This document shows positions 26,250 to 35,096 of a stretch of DNA of 64,000 bases, in pieces; within the stretch, counting starts at the first letter, position 1; each line of letters opens with the position of its first letter. Both the position numbers and the translations under genes were made by a program. The stretch covers positions 32,091 through 96,090 of the forward strand of contig JANXUK010000121.1 in the NCBI GenBank assembly GCA_025356275.1, given 5' to 3'. The stretch is from Sphingomonadales bacterium (GTDB lineage: Bacteria > Pseudomonadota > Alphaproteobacteria > Sphingomonadales > Sphingomonadaceae). The notes below the pieces were generated by a model. The model had not been told where the DNA came from, did no database searches, and was given only the letters and a program-made list of their open reading frames with translations.

Positions 26250-27304
26250 TCCTTTTCGGCCTTGGCGGCGGGGGCTGGGCCGGTGCGGACCTTCATGCCA
26301 TCCTCCAGCGCGGTGCCGCCCGAAGTCACCACATGGTCACCTGCCGCGATGCCCGAAAGGACCAGGACCTTGTCGTCGCTCTGCGCGCCCAATTTGACCT
26401 CATGCTTGTGCGCCGCGCCACCGGTGACGATGAACACATAAGGCTGGCCGCCATCGTCCTGCACTGCCGCGTAGGGGATGGTGACCCCCGCCGCGCCGCC
26501 CGACAATTGCAGGCTGGCCTTCAGCGGCTCGCCCAGCGACCAGCCGGTGGCCGCGGGCACATTGGCGAACACCGCGCCCAGCCGTGTGGCCGGATCGACG
26601 ACATGCGAGACCCCGCTGACCGCGACGCCCAGAGGCGCTCCGCCGGACATAGCTTCGACACGGATCACCGCGCCCGGCCCCATCTGGCGCAGCGTCGCGG
26701 GGTCGATGCCGAAGCGCGCGCGCATGGCTCCGCCCGCTGCGATGCGCGCGATGGGCGCGCCCGCCGCGACCAGATCGCCGGGTTTCACCAGCACGCTGTC
26801 CACCACGCCCGACCCTGGCGCATGGAGCGCGAGGGCCCCGGCGCGGCGCGACAGACTGTTGCTGGTGGCATCGGCAGAGGCGGCGGTGGCGTGGGTGGCC
26901 TCGACCTCGGCGTTGCTCATCAGGCCATCGGCGCGCAAACGTTGCGCGCGGGCATAGGCATTGTCGGCCGCCACCGTGTCGCTGCCCGATTTGGCGCGGT
27001 CGAGCGCGCTTTGCGGGCTGGCCGACAGGCGCACCACCAGGGTGCCCGGCCCGACGCTGGTACCCGGCGGGGCATCGATGCTGGAGACGATCGCCTCGGT
27101 CGGGGCCGACAGCGTGCGTTCGGAGCCTGGCCCCGGCTCGACCACGCCGTAAAGCACGACGCTGGCGCCCAGCCGGCCTGCCTGCGCGGTGGCAAGTTCG
27201 ACGCGCGCGACCGGCTCGGGCGGCTTGTCGGCGGGGCCGGAGGAGCAGGCGGCCAATGCCAGCGGGGTTAGCAGGGCCAGACCCCTATTCGCCCAGATTT
27301 GCAC
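26246..27304 (-). CDS. RND efflux periplasmic adaptor, lipoprotein
   Basis: Membrane fusion protein of about 352 residues linking the RND pump to the outer membrane channel. Lipobox LALAAC is followed by the lipoyl/barrel-sandwich halves (SAPTEAIVSSIDAPPGTSVG and LHAPGSGVVDSVLVKPGDLV), a beta-barrel domain and a C-terminal domain with GIAAGDHVVTSGG. The only sensible start is GTG 27304, which lies inside the left arm of the 270-bp inverted-repeat element; the first eight codons are repeat sequence. The native 5' end was therefore probably replaced when the element inserted. Frame upstream of the GTG is not adaptor-like. Confidence 0.86.
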   Translation of the reverse strand: MQIWANRGLALLTPLALAACSSGPADKPPEPVARVELATAQAGRLGASVVLYGVVEPGPGSERTLSAPTEAIVSSIDAPPGTSVGPGTLVVRLSASPQSALDRAKSGSDTVAADNAYARAQRLRADGLMSNAEVEATHATAASADATSNSLSRRAGALALHAPGSGVVDSVLVKPGDLVAAGAPIARIAAGGAMRARFGIDPATLRQMGPGAVIRVEAMSGGAPLGVAVSGVSHVVDPATRLGAVFANVPAATGWSLGEPLKASLQLSGGAAGVTIPYAAVQDDGGQPYVFIVTGGAAHKHEVKLGAQSDDKVLVLSGIAAGDHVVTSGGTALEDGMKVRTGPAPAAKAEKE

Positions 27305-27548
27305 ACCGTGACGGAGCCAATCTTGGCCGAGTGCAAGCAACGAGGAGCGGCGCGATGCGGCGCATCGTGCGCGACAACAGGCGCCGCACCCGGCCAAAAT
27401 TGGCCCGCCCCGCAGGGGTTGCCCTTGGCAGCCCGCCGGACAGCGTTGCGTCTCTTGCACCGGATAACCGCCCCGCGCTGCGAGACGCTCCTTGCCGGCA
27501 AGCTGCCCAGGGCAATCACGGTGTGCAAATCTGGGCGAACAGGGGTCT
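27279..27548. repeat. 270-bp inverted-repeat element (MITE-like) inside the efflux operon
   Basis: Outer arms of 33 bp at 27279-27311 and 27516-27548 are inverted repeats with one mismatch (inner ends TCACGGTGTGCAAATCTGGG on the right). Within lie two further stem-loops: GCCAATCTTGGCC pairs with GGCCAAAATTGGC around 27316-27405, and TTGCCCTTGGCAG pairs with CTGCCCAGGGCAA around 27419-27515, with GCGTCTC/GAGACGC nested. It has no coding capacity. The right arm lies 10 bp downstream of the outer membrane factor gene and the left arm forms the adaptor start. I found no clear target-site duplication. Confidence 0.85.
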
Positions 27549-27558
27549 ATGCGTCGGA

Positions 27559-28938
27559 TCATCCGTGGGTCCATGTCGATTGCGGCGCACCGGTGAGGAG
27601 TTCGAGCGCGATGAGCTGTTCGGAAACCGCCTGCCGCGCGGCGATCAGCGCGGCCTGTCGGTCGCGCAGGGTCTGTTGGGCCAGTGCGGCGGTGGCGGGG
27701 GCGAGGTCGCCCTGCGCCTCCGCCTTGGCCGCCCCCCGCGCATAGCGGGTCAGTGCGGGCAATTGCGCGGAAAGCTGATCTATCGAGGCCTGCGCAATCG
27801 CGATCCCCGCCACCGCCGCCGCAATGTCCGAGCGGGTCTGGAACAGGCGCGCATCGTAATCGGCCTTGAGGGAGGCGCGCGTCGCCTCGGCCAGCGCGAT
27901 GCCGCCGCGATTGCGGTTCCACAGCGGCAGCGTGAAATTCACTGCCGTGCCGACCAGGGTGTTGCCAGTGCTGTCGCGGTTGCCGCCGACCGCCAACGTC
28001 AGCGTGGGGAATTGATCGAGCACCGCCTTGTGCACTGCGGCCTCCTGCGCGGCGTAACCCGCCCTAAGCGCCGCGAGATCGCTGCGCTGCGCCCGCGCCA
28101 GGTCGAACAGATGCGAGGGATCGAGCGCGGGTAGCGGCGTTTCTTCCACCGCCAACCGCAATCGCACATTCGGCGCCAGCCCCAACAGCCGCGCCAGCTC
28201 GGCGGAGGCAGCGATCAGCGCGGACTCATTGTTGCGCAATTTGTCGGCGGCATCGAGCGCGCCGAGCCGATTGACCTGCACCGCATCGCTGGCCAGATCA
28301 CCGCGCAGCGCCGCGCGTAGACTGGCCGCGAGCAGCCGGTCCGAACTGTCCCGCGTGGCCCGGCCCAGCGCGACCTGACGCATCAGCGCGGTGACCCGGA
28401 CCGCCTGAAGCCGCGCGGCGCCGGCGGTCTGCCATTCGGCCCAGGCGAGATCGAGCCGCACCTGATCGACCTGCGCGCGGGCCTGCGCTGCGACGACATG
28501 ACGCTCCCGCAGCAAGGCGATGTCCTGCACCAGCTGACCGGCGATATTGTCCAACGTGTCGGGCCCGGTCAGCAGCCGGTCGTAAGACAGGTTGAGCGTC
28601 GGGTCGGGCAGCAGCTTGGCCGCGAAGGCCTGCGCTTCGGTGATCCGCGCCTTGGCCCGCATCGCCTTGAGGTCCGGGTTTTCCAGGACTGCGATCACCG
28701 CCACGGCATTGGCGTCGAGCGGTGCATTCAGGTCGATTGCCGTAGGGGCGAGGTAGGGCCGGTCGATCGCGCGAGCATCGGCGCTCAGCACCGCCGCCAC
28801 CGGCGCATCCAGCGCGCCCGCGCCATCGGCCAGCGCGCCCGCGCCATCGGCCAGCGGGGCGGGGTGATAGGCGGCGCAACCCGCCAGCATGGCCAGCAGG
28901 ACCGCCGGCCATGCCCGGATCCGGCGCGCCGCCGTCAT
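27559..28938 (-). CDS. TolC-like outer membrane factor, lipoprotein
   Basis: Outer membrane efflux protein of 459 residues with a lipobox MLAGC and long alpha-helical OEP repeats (NPDLKAMRAKARITEAQAFA; AQRSDLAALRAGYAAQEAAV). FTLPLWNRNRGGIALAEA is typical of the CusC/NodT-like type. It is the first gene of the leftward pump operon. ATG 28938 has GGAG just upstream. Near residue 20 a 21-bp tandem duplication adds a repeated ADGAGAL segment. The inverted-repeat element separates it from the adaptor gene. Confidence 0.91.
   Translation of the reverse strand: MTAARRIRAWPAVLLAMLAGCAAYHPAPLADGAGALADGAGALDAPVAAVLSADARAIDRPYLAPTAIDLNAPLDANAVAVIAVLENPDLKAMRAKARITEAQAFAAKLLPDPTLNLSYDRLLTGPDTLDNIAGQLVQDIALLRERHVVAAQARAQVDQVRLDLAWAEWQTAGAARLQAVRVTALMRQVALGRATRDSSDRLLAASLRAALRGDLASDAVQVNRLGALDAADKLRNNESALIAASAELARLLGLAPNVRLRLAVEETPLPALDPSHLFDLARAQRSDLAALRAGYAAQEAAVHKAVLDQFPTLTLAVGGNRDSTGNTLVGTAVNFTLPLWNRNRGGIALAEATRASLKADYDARLFQTRSDIAAAVAGIAIAQASIDQLSAQLPALTRYARGAAKAEAQGDLAPATAALAQQTLRDRQAALIAARQAVSEQLIALELLTGAPQSTWTHG
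28809..28850 (-). repeat. 21-bp tandem duplication in the outer membrane factor gene
   Basis: Two identical adjacent copies of CCAGCGCGCCCGCGCCATCGG-type sequence (21 bp each) encode a doubled ADGAGAL segment just after the lipobox. The frame is kept. Confidence 0.85.
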
Positions 28939-28998
28939 CTCCGCCGTCCTCTCACGCACCACTGCTCACGAATCCCGATAGCGAAGCTGCACCAAACG

Positions 28999-29520
28999 CT
29001 ATTTTGCCGGCGCGAACAAGGCAGCATAGCTGGGGATGCGCGCCTGCAACGCATCGCGCAGCAGGGTGCCGTCGTTGAAGAAGGCGCGTTCGTCCTTATG
29101 CACGTCGGGGCCGATCTTATAGGCCAGCACGAGCAAGCCGATGTTCGCGCCCGTCGCATCGCGCAGCGGGATCTGGAGCACGAATTTCGCTTTCGCATCA
29201 TGCCGGTGCCAGCGCGGATCGACCGAGGATATGCCTTTGACGATAATGTCGACATCATCGGGATCGTCGGGGTTGCCGATGCGATCAGGATAGGAGCCGG
29301 CGAACATCGTGTAAACCTTGTCCATGCCGATGGGCACGCCGTGGAAGGTGACGCTCCACAATTCGGGGTGGGCGGCCATGATTTCGTCCGACAATTGCTG
29401 GGCATAGATGCGATAGGCCGGCGCGGTCCAGTTCTTCGCCTTTTCGGGCTCGGCATAGGCGGTGGCCGGCAGGCAGAACGCCATGGCTGCTGCGGCCAGC
29501 AGGAACGATTTGTTGAACAC
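28999..29520 (-). CDS. Secreted single-domain protein, relative of the 642-residue propeller protein
   Basis: Periplasmic protein of 173 residues with a signal peptide ending in ATAYA and a GTG start behind GAGAG. No named family is recognised. Its core (YAQQLSDEIMAAHPELWSV, IGNPDDPDDVDIIVKG, LQIPLRDATGANIGLLVLAY) matches in order two tandem domains in the protein encoded at 35093-37021 (AHPELVIL, IGRIGKAPDDDDLGVIRTG, GKIIGALGTVYPY). It therefore appears to be a one-domain member of the same family, perhaps a Cache/PAS-like ligand-binding fold. It ends the leftward 2-hydroxycarboxylate transporter locus and has CTGAA boxes in its promoter region. Confidence 0.78.
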   Translation of the reverse strand: MFNKSFLLAAAAMAFCLPATAYAEPEKAKNWTAPAYRIYAQQLSDEIMAAHPELWSVTFHGVPIGMDKVYTMFAGSYPDRIGNPDDPDDVDIIVKGISSVDPRWHRHDAKAKFVLQIPLRDATGANIGLLVLAYKIGPDVHKDERAFFNDGTLLRDALQARIPSYAALFAPAK

Positions 29521-29577
29521 CTCTCAAACCCCTTATTATTATGCCGCATGATGCGGTGTGTTGCGCTTTAGGGTTGC

Positions 29578-29620
29578 AGCCTGAAGACAACCCAACCTTT
29601 GCCTGAATAACCTTTCAGCC
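29578..29620 (-). promoter_or_regulatory. CTGAA boxes before the small secreted protein
   Basis: AGCCTGAAG, GCCTGAAT about 23 bp later and an inverted TTTCAGCC lie in the 109-bp gap upstream of the gene at 28999-29520. Similar CCTGAA/TTCAGG boxes occur at 37082-37110, before the homologous 642-residue protein and the response regulator. Common control by that regulator is inferred. Confidence 0.4.
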
Positions 29621-29629
29621 AATCGCGCG

Positions 29630-30961
29630 TCATCCCAGCAGCTTGAGCAGCGAGAGCGCCGCGATCACCGTGGCGGCGCCGCCGATCCGAGTCGAAATCT
29701 GCGCAAAGGGCATCAGCGGCAGCCGGTCGCACGCGGTCAGGATTGCGACATCGCCGGTCCCGCCCTGGCTGGCGCGGCAGCCGGTGACGATTGCGGCCTC
29801 GATCGGATACATGCCCAGCCACCGCCCGACGATAAAGCCGGTACCCATCAACGCCGTCACCGTAGCGATAATCGTGATGACCATCGCGGGCGTGAAAGCG
29901 GCGATCAGCTTGTCCCACGGGGTCAGCGAAACACCAATGGCAAACAGCAGCGGATAGGTGACTGCGGTGGAGAAGAACTTGTAATAGGCAAACGCCCCCG
30001 CCTTCAGCACCGGGGAGACCAGCCGCCCCAGATTGAGCACGATCGCCAGCAGCAGCATCGTGATCGGCCCGGGGAACCCGAACACAGTCTGACCCAGCAG
30101 ACCGATCAGATACAGTGTCACCGCCGTGACCCCCGCCGCCGCAACATCCGCTGGCCCGATGGGGGTCTGCGGCTGGGGCGACAACAGCCCGATATCGTCA
30201 TGCTCATCGACCTGGAGCACGCCATTGCCGGTGAGATCGGGGCGCCGGCGCCCGATATGGTTGAGCACGCCCGAGCAGACGATCGCGGTCAGGCTGGCGA
30301 ACATCACCGCTGGCAGCAACTTGGCGAGCAGCAGCCCCTGATCGGTATGCAGCATCCCGGCATAGCCGATTGACAGCGGGATCGCGCCCTCCCCTACCCC
30401 GCCGGCCAGCGCCGGGGCCAGCACGAAGAAGAACGTCTGATGCGCCCCCATGCCCAACGCCACGCCCATTGCCATGCCGACCGCCAGCGCCGCCGCAGTG
30501 CCCGCCACCATCGGCACGAACACCTTGAGAAAACCGCGCACCAGCACGCTGCGGTCCATGCTGAGCACCGAGCCGACGACGATGGCGGCGATATAGAGGA
30601 ACAGGAACTGGCTGTCCTTGGTGAAGCTCTTGATCGTTTCGACCATAGGCCCCGGCAGCGCGTGGACATAGACCAGATAGGACGGGATGAAGGTTGCAAA
30701 GATCGCCGCCGCACCCAGATTGCGGATCACCGGGATGCGCTTGCCCAGCTCGGCACAGGCGAAGCCGCCCACCCCAAGAATGGCGATCATCAGCGAGATG
30801 TCGGTCGGCAATTTACCGCGCACAACAAACCCGCCGATCACCAGCAGCAACAGCGCGAACACCGGCCACGGGATCACCCCGATGCTGAACCGCGCCGGCG
30901 TTGCCCCCGCGCTGGTCGGCGCGGGGGCGGTATCGCACGGGTTGGTATTATCGCTCATCAT
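29630..30961 (-). CDS. 2-hydroxycarboxylate transporter family (CitS/MaeN type)
   Basis: Secondary carrier of 443 residues in the 2HCT family, which moves citrate, malate or similar 2-hydroxycarboxylates, usually with Na+ or H+. The two re-entrant-loop motifs are present: GGVGEGAIPLS in the first half and SQGGTGDVAILTACDRLPLM in the second. About eleven hydrophobic segments are seen. It follows a TonB receptor by 2 bp and would supply the inner membrane step for a ligand or metal-citrate complex brought in by that receptor. Substrate choice between citrate and malate cannot be made here. Confidence 0.92.
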   Translation of the reverse strand: MMSDNTNPCDTAPAPTSAGATPARFSIGVIPWPVFALLLLVIGGFVVRGKLPTDISLMIAILGVGGFACAELGKRIPVIRNLGAAAIFATFIPSYLVYVHALPGPMVETIKSFTKDSQFLFLYIAAIVVGSVLSMDRSVLVRGFLKVFVPMVAGTAAALAVGMAMGVALGMGAHQTFFFVLAPALAGGVGEGAIPLSIGYAGMLHTDQGLLLAKLLPAVMFASLTAIVCSGVLNHIGRRRPDLTGNGVLQVDEHDDIGLLSPQPQTPIGPADVAAAGVTAVTLYLIGLLGQTVFGFPGPITMLLLAIVLNLGRLVSPVLKAGAFAYYKFFSTAVTYPLLFAIGVSLTPWDKLIAAFTPAMVITIIATVTALMGTGFIVGRWLGMYPIEAAIVTGCRASQGGTGDVAILTACDRLPLMPFAQISTRIGGAATVIAALSLLKLLG

Positions 30962-30963
30962 CC

Positions 30964-33954
30964 TCAGAACCGCAGCCCGGCGGAGACATAGATCAGCCGC
31001 TGGATCGCGCCATAGGTGCTGACGTCAGTGTTGTTTTCAGCGCGCCAGGCGACCGCCCCGGCATTGGCCCCGGCGGCGGGGTTGATGTTGCTGGATACCG
31101 GCGGCGCCTGATTGAACAGGTTGTTGACGCCTACCGCCACGGTCAGCCCGCGCGCGCCGGGTTCAGCCGCGCTGCCCCAGCTGGCGCGAAGATCCCACGA
31201 GGAGAAGCTCTTGACCTTGCCGATGATATATTGCGGATTACCGGCGTTATACTGCGTGAAGAACCCCGCGCCGCCCGCGCCAATATCGTTTACCCCGCCG
31301 ATATAGGTGTTGGCGATGCCCAGGCTCCACGCGTTCCAGCTCCAGTCGACACTGGTGTACATCCGCAGCCGTGGCAAGGTGCCCTGCGATCCGCCGCCCT
31401 GGGTGGTCGTGCCGGTGAAATCGTACAGCACCTGCGCCGGGTTGGTGCCCGATGCGGTGACCGGCAGCGCACGGTATTTGTAGCTGAGCAGCACCGCCGC
31501 CTGATTCATGAAGCTGATCGTGCCCATGTCATGCGTCTCATAGTCATAGGAGGTGGTGAAGTTCAGGCTCTTGATCCGCGTCTCGCCCAGATTGGTGAAG
31601 CGGTCGACGATATAGAGATTGCCGAAGGTGCTGGCCGATGTCGCGTTAGCCGGGTTGGTCAGATAGGTCGCCAGCGCGCCCGGTGTGGCAAACGAGGCAT
31701 TGCTGGCGCCAGCCAATCCCGGGAAATTGCCCAGCGCGATATTGTTGTAGAACGGCGAGGCCGAGCCATTGGCATTGACGTCGATCAGGATGTTGTTGAA
31801 GCCGATGCCGCCCGGTGAGCCCTTGACGATGACGCTGTTATATTCGGCGTCGATCTTCAGATGCGGCACCGCATCGGGCTTGAACACCACGCCCAGCGTA
31901 TAGGAATCGGCATGGGCCGGCTTGACGTTGGGGTTATTGCCGTCCTCGGCGTTGAACGTGTAGTTCAGCGAGCTGAGCCCCGAGGTTCCGATCGGCCCCT
32001 GCGAGGTGCGGAAGTTCAGCGGCCCTCCCAAGGCATAGAGCGACGGCGCGGTGAAGGATCGCGCGTAATCACCCCGGATGGTCAGCTGGCGCGCCACCGG
32101 CTGCCAGCGGAAGCCGACCTTGGGCACGGTGGAATCGCCCACCCCGCTGTAGTGTTCATGGCGCACGGCGGCGACGATGTCGAAATTGTAGAGCCCGGTG
32201 ACATGCCGGTCGGCTCCCGTGATCGGCAGGCGCAGCTCAAGGAATTGCGCGGTGATCGTCCGGTGCGCGCTGAACGGGTCGACGTTGAGGCCGCCCTGCG
32301 TCAGACTTTGCGTTGCGGTTGCCGTGGTGCCGTCGACATGGACGTAATTGGTGGGATCGACGGTGCCGGACACCGCCTCGCGCCGCCACGACCCGCCGAC
32401 CGCAAACTGGATCGCGCCGCCGGGCAGGTGGAACAGCGAGCCGACCACCTTGCCATCCACCGTGTCGAGCGCGCTGCGCCCGTGGATCAGCTCATTGGTC
32501 AGCACGTTCGCGAGGGCCGCCGGGCTGACCGCGCTGCCGACCGAGAACGGGTCGAGCGCGGGCTGGCAGATCAGTCCGCCCCCGGTCAGCGATGTCACCT
32601 GGCTGAAGCCGCCGCCCGCCGTGGCGACGCAGGCCGAATTGAACCCGCCTTTCACCGCCGCGATCGCATTGGGCTTGTAGATGATGTTGGCGACGGTCTG
32701 GTTGATGGTGTTTTCGCTGTGGGTATAGGCAAATTCCCAATTGCCGCCCCTGCCCAGCGCCGGAACCTGGCCCTTCAGCCCGATCGTGCCGCGAAACGAG
32801 TTCTCGCGGGTGGTATAGGTGGCGGGGTTACTGGTGCTGGCAAAGGTGACCGAGGTGTTGTTCGTGAACGGATTATACGGCGCGCCGGCGGGCACGGTAA
32901 GGCCCATCGTGACCGGCAGGAAGCGCGTGTAATTGTCGTTCTGGGCAAATTCGGCGTCGGCAAACAGGTCTATCGAGTGATCGTCGGACAGTTCGCTGGT
33001 CAGGCTTGCCGAAACCGCCTTCTGCTCCTGTTGCAGCAGAATGGTGTTGAAGCGCGACAGATCGTAAGTCCCGCCGATCCCGGTGCCGGGCGCGGTCGGG
33101 GTGGTGGCGCCATAGTTGACATATTGCGGATCGGCGGCGGCATTCGCATAGCCGCCATTCAGCGCCGGGCTGCTGATGCCGGGGGCCAGGCCGAAACTGC
33201 CGGTGGCGCCGGGCACGCCGGTGCCGGTGGAATAGAACGGCGAGGAGAACGCGCGCTGGTTCTGGTACAGCGGGTCGGATTTGGAATAGCTGGCCGAGAG
33301 CGTGAGATTTGTGCCTTTGAACGGGTTGAAACCATAGGTCATCCCGGCGCTGCGCTCATTATAACCATCGGCCCCGCCGTAACGCACATTGACTTGCGCG
33401 CCGGTCCAGTTGGACTTGAGGATGATATTGACCACGCCGCCGATCGCATCCGACCCATAGATCGCCGAGGCGCCATCGGTCAGCACCTCGATATGGTCTA
33501 TGGCATCGGGCGGGATCTCGCTGACGTTGACGAAGACCTTGCCATTGACGCCCGAAATCGCGTCGGGCGCGATGCGGCGGCCATTGACCAGCACCAGCGT
33601 GTCGAGGTTGCGCAGCTGAATCGAGGAGCCGCCGGCGGTACGCTGATTGTTGTTGGTGGCGTTGCTGTTGCCGGTGCTGTTGCGCCCGCCGAACGCCGGG
33701 ATTGCTTTGCGCAGGATTTCCAGCACATTGGTGCTGACCCCCGATTTGGCGATGGCCTCGGCATTGACGATGCTGACCGGCACCGCGATGGCGTCGGGTG
33801 CGGTCGGGATGGCGGAGCCGGTGACGATGATCGTGTTGGCATCGGGCGGCGTCTGATCCGGGGCGGCATAGGCGACGCCCGGCAACAGGGTTGCGGATGC
33901 CAGCGTCGCTGAAGTGAGCAGGGCGGCGCGCAAAGCGAAAGAATATTTGGTCAT
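30964..33954 (-). CDS. TonB-dependent receptor of the 2HCT locus
   Basis: Outer membrane receptor of about 996 residues with signal peptide ending AYA, TonB box-like DANTIIVTGS, plug domain (LNTLVLVNGRR-like: LDTLVLVNGRRIAPDAISG; IEVLTDGASAIYGSDAIGGV) and a large beta-barrel ending ...AGLRF with terminal Phe. ATG 33954 is preferred over 33966 because GGAGGGG lies 5 nt upstream. It sits between a propeller protein and the 2HCT carrier, all leftward. The ligand is unknown; a metal chelate of citrate/malate is an attractive guess from the adjacent carrier. Confidence 0.95.
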   Translation of the reverse strand: MTKYSFALRAALLTSATLASATLLPGVAYAAPDQTPPDANTIIVTGSAIPTAPDAIAVPVSIVNAEAIAKSGVSTNVLEILRKAIPAFGGRNSTGNSNATNNNQRTAGGSSIQLRNLDTLVLVNGRRIAPDAISGVNGKVFVNVSEIPPDAIDHIEVLTDGASAIYGSDAIGGVVNIILKSNWTGAQVNVRYGGADGYNERSAGMTYGFNPFKGTNLTLSASYSKSDPLYQNQRAFSSPFYSTGTGVPGATGSFGLAPGISSPALNGGYANAAADPQYVNYGATTPTAPGTGIGGTYDLSRFNTILLQQEQKAVSASLTSELSDDHSIDLFADAEFAQNDNYTRFLPVTMGLTVPAGAPYNPFTNNTSVTFASTSNPATYTTRENSFRGTIGLKGQVPALGRGGNWEFAYTHSENTINQTVANIIYKPNAIAAVKGGFNSACVATAGGGFSQVTSLTGGGLICQPALDPFSVGSAVSPAALANVLTNELIHGRSALDTVDGKVVGSLFHLPGGAIQFAVGGSWRREAVSGTVDPTNYVHVDGTTATATQSLTQGGLNVDPFSAHRTITAQFLELRLPITGADRHVTGLYNFDIVAAVRHEHYSGVGDSTVPKVGFRWQPVARQLTIRGDYARSFTAPSLYALGGPLNFRTSQGPIGTSGLSSLNYTFNAEDGNNPNVKPAHADSYTLGVVFKPDAVPHLKIDAEYNSVIVKGSPGGIGFNNILIDVNANGSASPFYNNIALGNFPGLAGASNASFATPGALATYLTNPANATSASTFGNLYIVDRFTNLGETRIKSLNFTTSYDYETHDMGTISFMNQAAVLLSYKYRALPVTASGTNPAQVLYDFTGTTTQGGGSQGTLPRLRMYTSVDWSWNAWSLGIANTYIGGVNDIGAGGAGFFTQYNAGNPQYIIGKVKSFSSWDLRASWGSAAEPGARGLTVAVGVNNLFNQAPPVSSNINPAAGANAGAVAWRAENNTDVSTYGAIQRLIYVSAGLRF

Positions 33955-34016
33955 AGTCCCCTCCATTTGTGTTTTTGGTGGTATTATAGTCGTTTATCGG
34001 CGGCGTAATCGGGTTC

Positions 34017-35096
34017 CTAAGGCGTCGGCGCGTAGGTCAGCACGGCAAAAGAATTGTCGTAATAGGCGTTGGGATAGAAGGCGGATGGGCCGGTGTTTAC
34101 CGGGCGGTCGCCGGCGACCACACCCTCGGCGGTAACGGTGAAGATGCGTTGGCGCAGCGCGTCGAAGGCGATGGTGCGCGCGCTGGGCCGGGTAGTGATC
34201 GCCTGTTCGATGCGATAGTGATCGGCGTCATCCTGATGGTAGATCACGATATTGGCCTCGATGCCATTGGTGGTGAGGATACGGTGACGCGCGGCATCAT
34301 AGACCACGCCGTCATTGCCGTGCCCAAGGTCGGGGGTGGCAATGACATGGCCATCATCGGCATCCATCACCGCCAGCACCGGATGCGCACCCCGGCAGCC
34401 GAGGAACACCCGGCGGTGCGCTACGTCCATCGCCAGGCCGGTGGGCTGGATACAGCCGGTGGTGGGCCATTCCTGCGTAACGCTGCGGGTTTGGAGATCG
34501 ATGGCGGCCAGCATGTTGCGGTCACGCTCGGCGACGAACAGGTGGCCCGCGCCATCGGTGGCCGAGGCCTCCAGCTTCTTACTGGCCATCGTAATCGTGC
34601 CGGTGATCTTGAGTGAGCGGGCATCGATCAGTGTGATTTTCTGGCTGTCGCCCGACATGAAGGCGATCTGGCCGGTGGCGGGATCATAGGTGCCCGAATC
34701 GGCATCTTCGGCGAACTTCACGCGGCGGATAGTGGCGAGGGTGGAGAGCTTGAACACCGTGGTCGAGCCATCTTCATTGGTGGTGAAGCCCCGGTTCAGC
34801 GCCGGAATGGCCAGCGCCGCGCCCGCGCCGTCGGTATCGGCCAGCTTGCGGACCAGCCGGTGGGCACGCGTGTCGAACGCCCACAGCCCGGCACCGCGCC
34901 GTCCGATCAGCAATATGCCGGTGGCGGGCAGATAGGCGAGGTAATCCCAATCGGGCGCCCTGCCGGCCAGCGTAACCGCCGATTGCAGCCGATAGAAGCC
35001 GGCCGGGATCGGCGCATCCTCGCCGGCCCGGGCCGGGGTCTGCACCATTGGCAGCGCCAGCAGGAGCGCCGCCGCAAGGAGCGTGCGCGCCGTCAT
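34017..35096 (-). CDS. Secreted beta-propeller protein (YncE/YVTN-like)
   Basis: Exported protein of 359 residues with signal peptide ending PARAG. It consists of repeated ~45-residue blades with YVTN-like turns (DSGTYDPATGQIAFMSGDSQ; GLAMDVAHRRVFLGCRG; GVVYDAARHRILTTNGI; IAFDALRQRIFTVTAEG), so a seven-bladed propeller of the YncE type is likely. Its ATG overlaps the stop of the 642-residue protein by 4 bp. The function of such periplasmic propellers is mostly unknown; ligand binding close to a TonB receptor is plausible. Confidence 0.85.
   Translation of the reverse strand: MTARTLLAAALLLALPMVQTPARAGEDAPIPAGFYRLQSAVTLAGRAPDWDYLAYLPATGILLIGRRGAGLWAFDTRAHRLVRKLADTDGAGAALAIPALNRGFTTNEDGSTTVFKLSTLATIRRVKFAEDADSGTYDPATGQIAFMSGDSQKITLIDARSLKITGTITMASKKLEASATDGAGHLFVAERDRNMLAAIDLQTRSVTQEWPTTGCIQPTGLAMDVAHRRVFLGCRGAHPVLAVMDADDGHVIATPDLGHGNDGVVYDAARHRILTTNGIEANIVIYHQDDADHYRIEQAITTRPSARTIAFDALRQRIFTVTAEGVVAGDRPVNTGPSAFYPNAYYDNSFAVLTYAPTP

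Noticed and set aside
31861..33912. Plus-strand open frame of 683 codons
   Set aside because: Antisense to the TonB receptor of the 2HCT locus; no recognisable domains.
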